The position numbers and the translations under genes were made by a program. A model generated the notes under the pieces. It worked only from the letters and a program-made list of their open reading frames with translations, was not told the origin of the DNA and did no database searches. Positions 34,821-44,230 of a stretch of 64,000 nt of DNA are shown piece by piece. The stretch is from positions 186,001-250,000 of the forward strand of contig CAWDBD010000002.1 of assembly GCA_963800395.1 (NCBI GenBank). Reading direction: 5' to 3'. Numbering within the stretch: the first letter of the stretch is position 1; the number at the start of each line of letters is the position of its first letter. The stretch is from DASSBG01 sp963800395 (GTDB taxonomy: Bacteria; Pseudomonadota; Gammaproteobacteria; Xanthomonadales; Rhodanobacteraceae).

Positions 34821-35171
34821 ATGACCGAAACCGCCAATCAATACGCCAGCATTTACCGCGCCGTGGCCGCCATCCCTGCCGGTCGAGTAGCCAGCTACGG
34901 GCAGATCGCTGCGCGGGCCGGCCTGCCCGGTCGCGCCAGGCTGGTCGGCCGAGCTCTGCGGGAAACGCCTGACGAGATCAAGCTGCCCTGGCATCGCGTG
35001 TTGCGGTCGGACGGGCGAATTGCAATCTCCCCCGGTAGCCCGGGCTGGCGAGAGCAATGCCGGCGACTGCGTGCTGAAGGCGTTGTGGTGCACAATGGAC
35101 GGGTATCGCTTGCTCAGTGCGGCTTGCATCATGAACTGGATCGGCGGTTGTGGGGTGAGCCCGGAACCTGA
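34821..35171 (+). CDS. Alkyltransferase-like (ATL) protein, MGMT family without the Cys
   Basis: 116 residues. Has the MGMT DNA-binding fold: YRAVAAIPAGRVASYGQIAARAGLPGRARLVGRALRE helices and the active-site loop, which reads PWHRVL. Trp replaces the alkyl-acceptor Cys of PCHRV, so it cannot take alkyl groups. ATL proteins bind O6-alkylguanine and hand the lesion to nucleotide excision repair. The Arg finger (GRARLVGRAL) is kept. It lies 54 bp before a Ser/Thr kinase gene. Confidence 0.9.
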   Translation: MTETANQYASIYRAVAAIPAGRVASYGQIAARAGLPGRARLVGRALRETPDEIKLPWHRVLRSDGRIAISPGSPGWREQCRRLRAEGVVVHNGRVSLAQCGLHHELDRRLWGEPGT

Positions 35172-35225
35172 TCGTACTGCTGGCGGGAACGGTGCTGGCG
35201 CGCAAATCGACTTGAGATAGCTATC

Positions 35226-37634
35226 ATGGCAGAAAAAAATGATCGCTCGTCAGCAGCAACCGAGGTGCTTGGTGCTTGCGATCCGGCGTCCAAGCCGGGG
35301 AGCCTGGCCCCCGGGGCCAGGGTAGGCGGCTACGTTGTCCGGCGCCTGCTGGGCGAGGGCGGCATGGGGCAGGTCTACCTGGCGGACCAGTTGCACCCGG
35401 TGCAGCGCGAAGTGGCACTGAAGCTGCTGCCCGAGCATCTGACCAGTCCCATGGCACGGGCCTACTTCGAGGTGGAGCGCCAGGCCCTGGCACAGATGCA
35501 GCACGCTGCCATTGCCCAGGTATTTGACGCAGGCACCAGCGATGATGGCCAGGCGTATATCGTCATGGAGTGGGTGGATGGTCAGCCCATCACGCGCTAT
35601 TGCGTCGAACGCAAGCTTGGCCTCGAGGCCCGGCTGCGCCTGTTTCAACGGGTCTGCCACGGTGTGCAGCATGCCCACCAGAAAGGTGTCATCCATCGTG
35701 ACCTCAAACCCGACAACGTGCTGGTGCGCGAAGTTGACGGGATGGCACAGCCCACCATCATCGATTTCGGCATCGCGGTCGGTAGCGACGGCAACACGGG
35801 CGGAGAGCGCGAACGTGCCGGTACCGTGACCTACATGAGCCCCGAACAGGCAGCTGCGGAGACCGGCAATATTGATACCCGCAGCGATGTCTATTCTCTG
35901 GGCGTGATGCTGTTCGAAGTGTTGACCGACAATGACGCCAGCAGCCTGACCACGCATCCGTTCCAGTCGGGTGCCGACGTGCGCACGACCTTGCTGCATG
36001 TGGACAGGATGGGTCCGGACCGGGGCGAAGCGCATGCGGCGCTGCTGCAGGCTGCCGCACGCCTGCCGGCGGAGTTGCGTGCGGTATTGCGCAAGGCACT
36101 GCAGCCCGAACGGTCGTTGCGCTACGACTCGGCTGCGGCGCTGGGTGATGACCTGGAAAACTACTTGCGACGACGTCCCTTGCAGGCCATGCCGCAGACG
36201 CGCAGTTACCAGGCTCGCAAGTTCATTTCCAGGCACCGGCTGGGCATTGTGGCCTCTATGCTGGTAGCGGTCGCCCTGGTTGCTGGAACCGTGCTGGCTC
36301 TGCAAGGGCAGCGCCGGGCTGTAGCGGCTGCACAAAAGGCGCGGAGTGAAACCGCCAAGGCCGAAAAGGTATCCAGCTTCATCAGTGCCATCCTGTCAGG
36401 TGTCGACCCCGACTTTGCCAAGGGCCGGGATACCAGCCTGATGCGCGCGGTACTGGATCGCGCGGCCGAGAAAGCCAGCAGTGAGCTGGCCGGCGAACCG
36501 GACGTGCGATCCTCCATCGAGCACACCATTGCAGCGGCCTATGGTGCCCTGGGCTTCTACAGGAAGGCCGTGGAGCATGATCGTGATGCGATCGAGGCAG
36601 CCAGGAAAGCGGAGCTGCCGCGAGTGAAGCAGGCACAGTTGCAGATGGCGCTCGGCCTGGACCGGGCCTACGCCGGAGACTCGCCGCAGGAGTTTCTCAA
36701 GGAGGTGGCTGTAGCGGAAAAGCTGATCGAAGGCGTGCCGCCGGACAACCTGGCCAGGTTGACGGTCGAGCATGATATTGCCAGTTTGCGATGGAAGTCG
36801 GGCCAACTGGAACAATCCCTCAAGCTCATGCGCTCGGTGCTTGCAAGAGAGCGCAAGCGCTTGCCCGCGGACTCGATCGAGCTCGCCGACAGCGAATCCA
36901 TGCTGGCAACAATCTATTCCGACATGGGTGACTACAAGGCGGCCGAGCCCCTTCTCAAGACCTTGCTGGAGCGCAGCACGAAACTGCATGGCGAGGCCAG
37001 CAGCAGCAGCATCGACAGCGCCAACGAGCTGGCAATCAGCTATTCGCGGCAGAAGCATTTTGCCGAGGCAGAGAAGCTTCTGCGGCACTATCTCCCCATC
37101 GCGACCCGCTTGTTTGGTGCGGATCATCCGGTACGGATGCGCCTGTTCTCGAATCTGGGCGGTGCCATACGCCAGCAGGGGCGCAACAAGGAGGCAAGGC
37201 CCTACTACGAGCATACGCTGGAGTGGTCACTGAAAACCAACGGGCCTGATGCAGTCCAATCCGTTTTCGGACAGACCAATCTGGCTTTTCTGCTGCGGGA
37301 TACAGGCCAGCTTGCCCAGGCCGAGCAGCACGTGCGCCAGGCCATCGCCCACATGGATGCAGCGCTGGGCAAGGACAATGGCGCGCGCGGTCAGTTGGTA
37401 GATTTGCTGGGTACCATTCTGACCCGGGAGAAAAAATACCCGGAAGCGGCTGCCGCACTGGACCGAGCCTGGAATATCTATACCCGGAGCTCGGGCTACG
37501 GGCCTGATCATCCGTTGGCTCAGGACACCGTGCAGCATCAGATCGAGCTGTACCAGGCGTGGGGCAAGCCGGCCAAAGTCAAACTGTGGCAGGCACGATT
37601 GCACAAGGCCAGGGGAAGCGACGGCAATGGATGA
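35226..37634 (+). CDS. Membrane Ser/Thr protein kinase with C-terminal TPR repeats
   Basis: 802 residues. Hanks-type kinase domain about 35-310: Gly loop LGEGGMGQVYLA, VALKLL lysine, HRDLKPDN near 157, DFG as DFGIAV near 180, and TVTYMSPEQA. A single TM helix at about 338-360 separates the cytoplasmic kinase from an extracytoplasmic region of TPR-like repeats (to about residue 790), with repeated AEKLL/AEPLL helices. This layout is common in xanthomonads; substrates are unknown. The last 8 bp overlap recQ, so kinase and RecQ are probably co-translated. Confidence 0.92.
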   Translation: MAEKNDRSSAATEVLGACDPASKPGSLAPGARVGGYVVRRLLGEGGMGQVYLADQLHPVQREVALKLLPEHLTSPMARAYFEVERQALAQMQHAAIAQVFDAGTSDDGQAYIVMEWVDGQPITRYCVERKLGLEARLRLFQRVCHGVQHAHQKGVIHRDLKPDNVLVREVDGMAQPTIIDFGIAVGSDGNTGGERERAGTVTYMSPEQAAAETGNIDTRSDVYSLGVMLFEVLTDNDASSLTTHPFQSGADVRTTLLHVDRMGPDRGEAHAALLQAAARLPAELRAVLRKALQPERSLRYDSAAALGDDLENYLRRRPLQAMPQTRSYQARKFISRHRLGIVASMLVAVALVAGTVLALQGQRRAVAAAQKARSETAKAEKVSSFISAILSGVDPDFAKGRDTSLMRAVLDRAAEKASSELAGEPDVRSSIEHTIAAAYGALGFYRKAVEHDRDAIEAARKAELPRVKQAQLQMALGLDRAYAGDSPQEFLKEVAVAEKLIEGVPPDNLARLTVEHDIASLRWKSGQLEQSLKLMRSVLARERKRLPADSIELADSESMLATIYSDMGDYKAAEPLLKTLLERSTKLHGEASSSSIDSANELAISYSRQKHFAEAEKLLRHYLPIATRLFGADHPVRMRLFSNLGGAIRQQGRNKEARPYYEHTLEWSLKTNGPDAVQSVFGQTNLAFLLRDTGQLAQAEQHVRQAIAHMDAALGKDNGARGQLVDLLGTILTREKKYPEAAAALDRAWNIYTRSSGYGPDHPLAQDTVQHQIELYQAWGKPAKVKLWQARLHKARGSDGNG

Positions 37635-39513
37635 GGCGGTATCTGTGGCGCGCGCGCGCGACATTCTTGCCACCACCTTCGGTTATCGCGAATTTCGCGG
37701 CCCGCAAGCGCGGATTATCGAGCACCTGGCTGCAGGGCATGATGCCCTGGTGCTGATGCCCACTGGCGGTGGCAAGTCCTTGTGTTACCAGATTCCGGCA
37801 TTGATGCGCCCGGGCACCGGCATCGTCATATCCCCCTTGATTGCCCTGATGCACGATCAGGTCGAGGCACTGCGGCAACTCGGGGTGCGCGCGGCGTTTC
37901 TCAATTCAAGCCTGGACCCTGGTGCCCAGCGCGAGGTCGAGCGTGACCTGGAATCCGGCGCGCTGGACTTGCTGTATGTCGCACCGGAGCGCCTGCTGAC
38001 GGGGCGTTTCCTCGCGCAACTTGAATCCTGTGAGCCAGCCCTGTTCGCTATCGACGAAGCCCACTGCGTATCGCAGTGGGGGCACGATTTCCGGCCCGAC
38101 TACCGGCAGCTCGATGTGCTGGCACGGCGGTTCCCGGAGGTGCCGCGTATCGCGCTGACCGCGACCGCCGATGAAAGGACTCGCGACGATATCGCCGAAC
38201 GACTGTCGCTGGCGGGTGCACAGCGATTCATTGCCAGCTTCGATCGTCCCAACATCACCTATCGGGTGCAGCCACGCCAGTCCGGCAGGCGCCAACTGGG
38301 CGAATTCATCGACAACTATCGTGGCGAATCGGGCATTGTCTACGTACGTACACGCAACAAGGTGGACAGTACTGCCGAATGGCTGGTCAGTCGGAGTATC
38401 GATGCCGTGCCGTATCACGCCGGCTTGTCTGCCAGCGAACGCAGCGCCAATCAACGCCGCTTCGTTTACGAGGAAGGTGTGGTGGTGGTCGCCACGATCG
38501 CCTTCGGCATGGGCATCGACAAGCCGGATGTGCGCTTTGTAGCCCATCTTGATCTGCCGCGCAGCATCGAAAGCTACTATCAGGAAACCGGCCGTGCCGG
38601 TCGCGATGGCGAGCCGGCCGAGGCATGGATGACCTACGGTCTCGGTGACGTGGTCAATCTCAGCCAGATGATCGCTCAGTCCGAGGCAGGGGATGCATAC
38701 AAGCGCGTGGAGAAGCAGAAGCTGGAAGCCCTGCTGGCATATGCCGAAACCACCGCTTGCCGTCGTCGCCTGCTGCTCGAATCCCTGGGTGAAACCTATG
38801 CCCACCCGAGTTGTGGCCAGTGTGACAACTGCCTTCACCCGCCGGAAACTGTTGATGCGACCGACCATGCGCGCAAGTTTCTTTCCTGTGTGTATCGCAG
38901 TGGCCAGCGATTCGGTGCCGGACATGTCATCGACATTCTGCGCGGCGGCGATACGGCGCGCATACGCAAACTGGGTCATGATCAGTTGAGTACCTATGCC
39001 ATCGGCACCGATCTGGACAGCCGCCAATGGCGAGGCGTGTGTCGCCAGCTGCTTGCCCAGGGGCTGCTGGTGGCTGATGCCGAGGGCTTCTCCACCTTGC
39101 ATCTGACAGCAGCCAGTGCGCCGCTGCTCAAGGGCGAAACGCGTTTCAATATTCGCAAATCGGCAGTGGCCGGCCGGCCCGAGCGCCGGGGCAGCGGAAA
39201 AGCGGCAGCCCGGAGTTCTGCGCCAACGGCGTTGCCCCCGGAAAAGGAGGCGTTGTGGCAGACGCTCCGGAGCCTGCGCGCGGAACTGGCCAGGAGCCAC
39301 GAGTTGCCTGCCTACATGATCTTTCCCGACAGTACCCTGCATGGCATGCTCGAGGCCATGCCGGCCACGCCAGAACAGATGCTGGAGGTGAGCGGGGTAG
39401 GTACGGTCAAGATGGAGCGTTATGGCAAGGCGTTTCTGGATACCTTGAATGGTGTGGCGAGGCCGGGTCACAATGATCCGACTGAACCAGGGGATCGGAA
39501 TGAAACCATCTGA
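37627..39513 (+). CDS. recQ: ATP-dependent DNA helicase RecQ
   Basis: 3'-5' superfamily 2 helicase for replication restart and recombination, 628 residues. Motif I MPTGGGKS near 46, DEAH box IDEAHCVSQWGHDFRPDY near 141, motif VI QETGRAGRDG, the RQC zinc site (CRRRLLLESLGE...CGQCDNC), winged helix, and an HRDC domain at the C-terminus (about 540-610, LPAYMIFPDSTL and SGVGTVKMERYG). Start overlaps the kinase gene. The first 20 residues are variable, so the exact start is slightly open. Confidence 0.95.
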   Translation: MDEAVSVARARDILATTFGYREFRGPQARIIEHLAAGHDALVLMPTGGGKSLCYQIPALMRPGTGIVISPLIALMHDQVEALRQLGVRAAFLNSSLDPGAQREVERDLESGALDLLYVAPERLLTGRFLAQLESCEPALFAIDEAHCVSQWGHDFRPDYRQLDVLARRFPEVPRIALTATADERTRDDIAERLSLAGAQRFIASFDRPNITYRVQPRQSGRRQLGEFIDNYRGESGIVYVRTRNKVDSTAEWLVSRSIDAVPYHAGLSASERSANQRRFVYEEGVVVVATIAFGMGIDKPDVRFVAHLDLPRSIESYYQETGRAGRDGEPAEAWMTYGLGDVVNLSQMIAQSEAGDAYKRVEKQKLEALLAYAETTACRRRLLLESLGETYAHPSCGQCDNCLHPPETVDATDHARKFLSCVYRSGQRFGAGHVIDILRGGDTARIRKLGHDQLSTYAIGTDLDSRQWRGVCRQLLAQGLLVADAEGFSTLHLTAASAPLLKGETRFNIRKSAVAGRPERRGSGKAAARSSAPTALPPEKEALWQTLRSLRAELARSHELPAYMIFPDSTLHGMLEAMPATPEQMLEVSGVGTVKMERYGKAFLDTLNGVARPGHNDPTEPGDRNETI

Positions 39514-39558
39514 TTATCAGGTCAACTGTCCTGGCGAGCGCCAGGGGTGGAAGCGGAC

Positions 39559-40605
39559 ATGAGCCAGACGACTCGCCGGCCCTCGTGGCCGGGCGTACTG
39601 GCCGGTGTCGTGCTGGCGCTTGCCGGTCTGGCGACCGTGACCAGCGGGGAACTGGTTCGTCGCGATGTCCTGGCAGAGCTGGATGCAATGGGTGGCGTGA
39701 TCATTGACGTCGGCCCCGGCAGCGACCTGCAGGACCTGGACGGACAGCTGGTGCGCGTGCATGGCAAGCTGAAGGTCGATCGTCCTGCGCGAGACCGGCA
39801 GTTTGGTGTCGAGGCGATGACATCACAGCTGAAGCGAACCGTGGAAATGGAGCAGTGGCGCGAGGTCAAGGATAGCCAGGGTGGTGTGAGCTATGTCCGC
39901 AACTGGTATGACCACCCCATAGACTCGAGTCGCTTCAAACGCCCGGCCGGGCATCAAAACCCACCCTTTCCTTTTCATGATGCCAGCTTCCATGGTGGCA
40001 ACCCCACCCTGGGTGGTCTGCTGCTGGGGCCGGAAATGCGTGACACGCTTCCTGGCAACGAACCGGTGGAGCCGGATTATTCCACCTTGCCACCCAATCT
40101 GACGGCCAGCTTTCGGCTTGCCGATGGCAAGCTGTGGAGCAATACCCATCCGGGCTCACCCAAGTTGGGCGACTTGCGTCTGAGCTGGAGCAAGCGACCG
40201 CTGCGTGAATTGTCCATCGTTGCGCGTGCAGAGCACCATGTGCTGAGGCCGGCGCCGCACCTGCCGCCACCCGGATACGTGCTGATGGTCGGTGATGTGC
40301 CCCTGGACACCATGATGCCGGGGCTGCCGCAATTGCCTGGAACAACCTGGCTGTGGCGCATCCTGGGTCTGGCGCTGGCAATGGCTGGTACGTGGATGCT
40401 GCTGGCGGCGTGGAAGCGGCAATCACCGGCACCGACGCTTGCCTTGCCTGCCGGCGTGCTGCCGGTATCGCTGGTGGCCGCGATAGTCTGGCTGGGCATC
40501 CGCTGGCAGTTCACCGGCGTCTGGTTCCTGCTGGCTGCCCTGGCCGCTGCCGTGCTGGTGTGGGAGCTGCGCTTCAGAACTGACCGAGAGGGTGCAACAA
40601 CATGA
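39559..40605 (+). CDS. TMEM43-family membrane protein
   Basis: 348 residues from ATG at 39559, with GGAAG six bases upstream; a GTG four codons earlier is less likely. One TM helix near the N-terminus, a large soluble region containing LVRVHGKLKVDRPARDRQFG and VEMEQWREV, NWYDHPIDSSRFKRPAGHQNPP, and three TM helices at the C-terminus. This matches the TMEM43/LUMA (DUF1625) family, whose bacterial role is unknown. It overlaps the MAPEG gene by 4 bp (ATGA). Confidence 0.85.
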   Translation: MSQTTRRPSWPGVLAGVVLALAGLATVTSGELVRRDVLAELDAMGGVIIDVGPGSDLQDLDGQLVRVHGKLKVDRPARDRQFGVEAMTSQLKRTVEMEQWREVKDSQGGVSYVRNWYDHPIDSSRFKRPAGHQNPPFPFHDASFHGGNPTLGGLLLGPEMRDTLPGNEPVEPDYSTLPPNLTASFRLADGKLWSNTHPGSPKLGDLRLSWSKRPLRELSIVARAEHHVLRPAPHLPPPGYVLMVGDVPLDTMMPGLPQLPGTTWLWRILGLALAMAGTWMLLAAWKRQSPAPTLALPAGVLPVSLVAAIVWLGIRWQFTGVWFLLAALAAAVLVWELRFRTDREGATT

Positions 40606-41006
40606 TTGTTACCGGGTTTTACGTGGCGCTACTGGCGCTGCTGTCGCTGTTTCTGGCACTGCGGGTGGTCATGCGCCGCAAGCATGCGCGGGTGGGTCTG
40701 GGCCATGGCGGCGACGAGGAGTTGTCCAGGCGCCAGCGCGCACACGCCAACATGCTTGAGTATGTGCCGCTCGCGCTCCTGCTGCTGCTTGTTCTGGAGC
40801 TTGATCACACGGTGCCCTGGTTGTTGCACGTGTTCGGCATCACCCTGGTGGTGGCGCGCGTGCTGCATGCATGGGGCCTGAGCCACAGCAGCGGCACTTC
40901 GTTCGGTCGCCTTTTCGGCACGCTGTTTACCTGGCTGGTCATGCTGGCCATGATTGCCGTGCTGCTGTGGCAGCAAGCCATCGCCTGGCTTGTGACCGCA
41001 AGCTGA
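40602..41006 (+). CDS. MAPEG-family membrane protein
   Basis: 134 residues, four TM helices. Contains RRKHARVGLGHGGDEELSRRQRAHANMLEYVPLALLLL, the conserved RxxxNxxEY signature of the MAPEG superfamily (as in E. coli YecN), whose eukaryotic members are glutathione-dependent membrane enzymes. Start overlaps the stop of the TMEM43-like gene. Substrate unknown. Confidence 0.88.
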   Translation: MIVTGFYVALLALLSLFLALRVVMRRKHARVGLGHGGDEELSRRQRAHANMLEYVPLALLLLLVLELDHTVPWLLHVFGITLVVARVLHAWGLSHSSGTSFGRLFGTLFTWLVMLAMIAVLLWQQAIAWLVTAS

Positions 41007-41055
41007 GCCCGGCAATCCGAGCGCCCGAATGGCTCATATCCCTGGATCGGCCTTG

Positions 41056-41598
41056 TCAGCCCTGCGGCGCGTTGTACTGCCCCGGATGTGCCAGCAGCCA
41101 CAGACCGGCCATCAGCTTGGGGTCGATCGAGTCACCGTGAGCTGCCCGTTGTACCAACCAATCGCTGATATCGACCAGTGGCACCTCATGCACCGTGATG
41201 TCCTCGGTGGCATCGCCGCCACCTTGCGAAACGCGCTTGAGATCGAGCGCGCGCACGAAATGGATGATTTCCGTGCTCATGCCGGCCGAGGATGGTCCCG
41301 AGTGCAAGGGCTCGATGCGCTCGCAGCGGTAGCCGGTTTCCTCTTCCAGCTCACGTTGCGTGGCGCTCAGAAGGTCCTCGTCATCGCGATGTTCCAGATC
41401 GCCCACCAGTCCGGCCGGCAACTCGATGGTCGTGCATGAAATGGGCACACGCGGTTGCTCCACCAGCACGATCCGTTGATCTTCGGTGATGGCGAGGATG
41501 GCAACCGCGCCGCCGGGATTGACGCGCTCGACATATTCCCAGCGACCACGCTGCTTCATGGTCAGCCACTTGCCCTGATAAAGTATGCGATCGTTCAT
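41056..41598 (-). CDS. Nudix hydrolase, ADP-ribose pyrophosphatase-like
   Basis: 180 residues. Nudix box reads as GLVGDLEHRDDEDLL then ATQRELEEETGY, with the catalytic REUxEExG part intact; the first half of the box carries a few extra residues. IELPAGLVGD is typical of ADP-ribose and sugar-nucleotide hydrolases (NudF/NudK group), and GMSTEIIHFV continues the fold. Likely house-cleaning of nucleotide sugars. Convergent with the MAPEG gene 49 bp away. Confidence 0.88.
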   Translation of the reverse strand: MNDRILYQGKWLTMKQRGRWEYVERVNPGGAVAILAITEDQRIVLVEQPRVPISCTTIELPAGLVGDLEHRDDEDLLSATQRELEEETGYRCERIEPLHSGPSSAGMSTEIIHFVRALDLKRVSQGGGDATEDITVHEVPLVDISDWLVQRAAHGDSIDPKLMAGLWLLAHPGQYNAPQG

Positions 41599-41675
41599 TC
41601 AATCAACCTTGGGTCGGAACCACGGACGCTTATCATTGTCCATTGTTACTGTCCCGTACACCCGCAGGAGAGCCC

Positions 41676-43193
41676 ATGACTATTTCCCGACGCCAGACAG
41701 GCGCGTTGCTCGCTGCCATGGTGCTGGTCGCCATGACCGGTGCTGCCAACGCGCAGACGTCGAGTGCGCAGCAGTCCGCCATGCAGCAGACCATACAGCG
41801 TGCCGAGGCGCTGACGCAGAAGCAGATCGAGAGCTCGAACGATGTGGCGGGCCTGTCCCGCCTGAAGCAGATCTACCAGGCGGCCGGAGACAAGACGCGC
41901 TATCGCTGGACCCTCAAACAGCTCACGCATCTGGTGCCAGGCTCGCTGCCCATGAAAATGGAACTGGCCAGCAGCTATGCTGCCGACGACATGAAGACCC
42001 CGGCTTACGACCTGCTGCTGCGCATGAAGGGGCAGGGTTTTGGCCTGGATGTGTCCGATATGCCGCAGTTCAAGAAGATTCATGGCACTCAGGTCTGGGA
42101 TTTCATTGTCAGGAGCCTGAAAGTCAACCTCAAGCCGTTTGGCGAGGGCAAGAAGGCGTTTGATCTGCCTGCCGCCGACCTGATGTTCAATGCGCTGGCC
42201 TGGGATCCCGTGCACAAGCAGTTTCTGGCTGGCAGCGCCCGCGATGGTGGCATCTATCACGCCGACAGCAAGGGCAAGCTCAGTGACTTCATCAAGTCCG
42301 ACAGCCACAACCGTCTGTGGTCGATCATGGACATGGCCGTGGATGGCAAACACAAGCGCCTGTGGGTGGCGACAACCTCGATTGTGTATTTCAAGGGCTA
42401 CGATACCGGTAATGCCGGGCAGGCTGCCCTGGTCGAGTTCGACCTCGGTTCGGGCAAGCTGTTGCATCGCTATCCGCTCAAGGGAAGCGATGTGTTTCTG
42501 TCCAGCCTGGCCGTGGCACCGGATGGCAAGGTATTCGCTGCCGACGGCGTGAACAAGGTGCTGTATACCCTTGAAAAGGGCAAGCTCAAGCAGCTTGCCC
42601 GCAACCCCCGGCTCAACGATATCCGCGCCCTGGCAGTCAGCAGCGATGGCAAGCGCCTGTACCTGGCCGATACGCTGCGGGGGGTGCTGGGCATCGACCT
42701 CGACACCGGCAAGGCCTTCGCGCTCGGATACAATCCCGAGCAGCTTGTACTGCCCGGCATCGTCGACATGCACAGCTACAAGAACACGCTGGTGCTGATT
42801 GAAGCGGGCATGCAACCGCAGCGTGTCATGCGGCTGAAGCTGAGCGACAACGGGCACAATGTGGTCAGTGCCATGCCTCTTGACGTGGCCAACCCGCTAT
42901 TCATTGCCCTTGGCAGCGGCGCTGTTCATGGCGACAAACTCTATTTCCTGACCAACGACCAGCGCAGCAAGTACGACCAGTACGGATTGCTCAAGGATGG
43001 TGCGGTTCTGGAGCCTGTGCACGTGTTCGAATCGGACATGCATTTTGCCTGGGACAAGAGCGGCATCAAGACCGGCATGAGCACCATCCCCAAGGCCAGC
43101 GCTGCCGAAGGCCGCAAGATGCTTCGCGAGCCTACCGGCAAGCACACGCTGCCGATGAAGGATACCGACAATATCCTGATGAAACAGCACTAG
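41676..43193 (+). CDS. Secreted beta-propeller-like protein
   Basis: 505 residues from ATG at 41676, which has CAGGAGA upstream. Signal peptide ends near GAANA-Q. Residues 30-150 are helical and tetratricopeptide-like (AGDKTRYRWTLKQLTHLVPGSLPMKMELA). From about 165 to the end come repeated beta-rich blades with W/Y-D and DGK motifs (DPVHKQFLAGSARDGGIYHADSKGKL, APDGKVFAADGVNKVLYTLEKGK, SSDGKRLYLADTLRGVLGIDLDTGK) as in NHL/SMP-30-type propellers. Possibly a periplasmic binding or lactonase-like protein; catalytic residues are not evident. Function unknown. Confidence 0.78.
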   Translation: MTISRRQTGALLAAMVLVAMTGAANAQTSSAQQSAMQQTIQRAEALTQKQIESSNDVAGLSRLKQIYQAAGDKTRYRWTLKQLTHLVPGSLPMKMELASSYAADDMKTPAYDLLLRMKGQGFGLDVSDMPQFKKIHGTQVWDFIVRSLKVNLKPFGEGKKAFDLPAADLMFNALAWDPVHKQFLAGSARDGGIYHADSKGKLSDFIKSDSHNRLWSIMDMAVDGKHKRLWVATTSIVYFKGYDTGNAGQAALVEFDLGSGKLLHRYPLKGSDVFLSSLAVAPDGKVFAADGVNKVLYTLEKGKLKQLARNPRLNDIRALAVSSDGKRLYLADTLRGVLGIDLDTGKAFALGYNPEQLVLPGIVDMHSYKNTLVLIEAGMQPQRVMRLKLSDNGHNVVSAMPLDVANPLFIALGSGAVHGDKLYFLTNDQRSKYDQYGLLKDGAVLEPVHVFESDMHFAWDKSGIKTGMSTIPKASAAEGRKMLREPTGKHTLPMKDTDNILMKQH

Positions 43194-43208
43194 GATCCGC
43201 TGGACTTT

Positions 43209-43268
43209 CCGGGCTTCCGTCACCCGTTCTGCCTGTTCGCAGGTAGATACGCGGAGACGGAAGCCCGG
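43209..43268. terminator. Nested inverted repeat between convergent genes
   Basis: Outer 12-bp perfect arms (CCGGGCTTCCGT at 43209-43220, ACGGAAGCCCGG at 43257-43268) enclose a second hairpin with a UUCG tetraloop (CTGCCTG-TTCG-CAGGTAG). It lies 16 bp past the propeller stop. No T-tract, so terminator function is tentative. Confidence 0.45.
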
Positions 43269-43345
43269 GGCGCGGGACCAGACCACCGGTTGGCTGCCAT
43301 CGGGCAGTCCGACGAGGGATGCCGGTTGCGCTCCCGACCGCGGCG

Positions 43346-44230
43346 CTAGGCTTGCAATGCCTCGATTCGCCGCCGCGTTCCGGGTCCGATGCCGAGGCGA
43401 TCGCACAGCGCGAACATCCGCTCTGCCTGCGGGCCCTGCAGCACGAACTCGGCAGGCTCCAGCGGTACCGGGGCATCCAGTGCAATGGCCGAGAGCTGCC
43501 TGGAAAGCCGCGCGTTATCGGCATCCTCACGCAGTTTGCGGGCAATGCCCGCAGCACCACGCAGACGCAGGAACGGGACTTCGTCAATGCGCTCCAGCAG
43601 CGCTTCGAGAGTATCGAAGTGCGCGAGCAATGCCGCCGCCGTCTTGGCACCGATGCCGCGGACACCAGGAATGTTGTCGACGGCATCGCCGGCCAGAGCC
43701 AGATAGTCGATGACCTGATCGGCACGTACGCCGATGCGCTCGGGTACGTCATCGGCACCCCAGCGCAGGCCGCGGGCAAAGTCCCACTGCTCGTCGCCGT
43801 GCCCCAGCAACTGCCCGAAATCCTTGTCGGCCGATACGATGACCGTGCAGAAGTCATGCCGGCGCATGGCATGGGCCGTGCTGCCGATCAGGTCATCAGC
43901 TTCGTAGCTGGTGTCGGCGAGCACGCAAAAGCCCATCGCTGCAGCCAGTTCACGGCAATACTCGAACTGCCGCTTGAGGCTCTCGGGAGCCGGGTCCCGG
44001 TTGGCCTTGTAGGGCGGGTAGATGGCATTGCGGAACGAGGTGGTCAGGCTGACATCAAAAGCCATGGCTGCATGCGCCGGTTGCTCGCGTTCCAGCAGAT
44101 CCAGCATGAAACGGCAGAATCCGTGCACCGCATTGACCGGGTTGCGATCGACGTCGAAAAACTGATCTGGCATCGAGTGCCAGGCCCGGAACACATACAT
44201 GCTGGCGTCAATCAGGTGGATGCGCTTCAT
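43346..44230 (-). CDS. 5'-3' exonuclease, exonuclease IX/PolA-N-like
   Basis: 294 residues from ATG at 44230, whose ATGA overlaps the nitroreductase stop; this supports it over a GTG three codons upstream. Matches the 5'-nuclease domain of PolA: IDASMYVFRAWH, AFDVSLTTSFRNAIYPPYKANR, YEADDLIGS, SADKDFGQLL, and the helix-hairpin-helix GDAVDNIPGVRGIGAKTAAALL. The metal-binding Asp residues appear complete, including those often lost in Xni. Stand-alone flap/RNA-primer nuclease. Named ExoIX-like because no polymerase domain follows. Confidence 0.9.
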   Translation of the reverse strand: MKRIHLIDASMYVFRAWHSMPDQFFDVDRNPVNAVHGFCRFMLDLLEREQPAHAAMAFDVSLTTSFRNAIYPPYKANRDPAPESLKRQFEYCRELAAAMGFCVLADTSYEADDLIGSTAHAMRRHDFCTVIVSADKDFGQLLGHGDEQWDFARGLRWGADDVPERIGVRADQVIDYLALAGDAVDNIPGVRGIGAKTAAALLAHFDTLEALLERIDEVPFLRLRGAAGIARKLREDADNARLSRQLSAIALDAPVPLEPAEFVLQGPQAERMFALCDRLGIGPGTRRRIEALQA

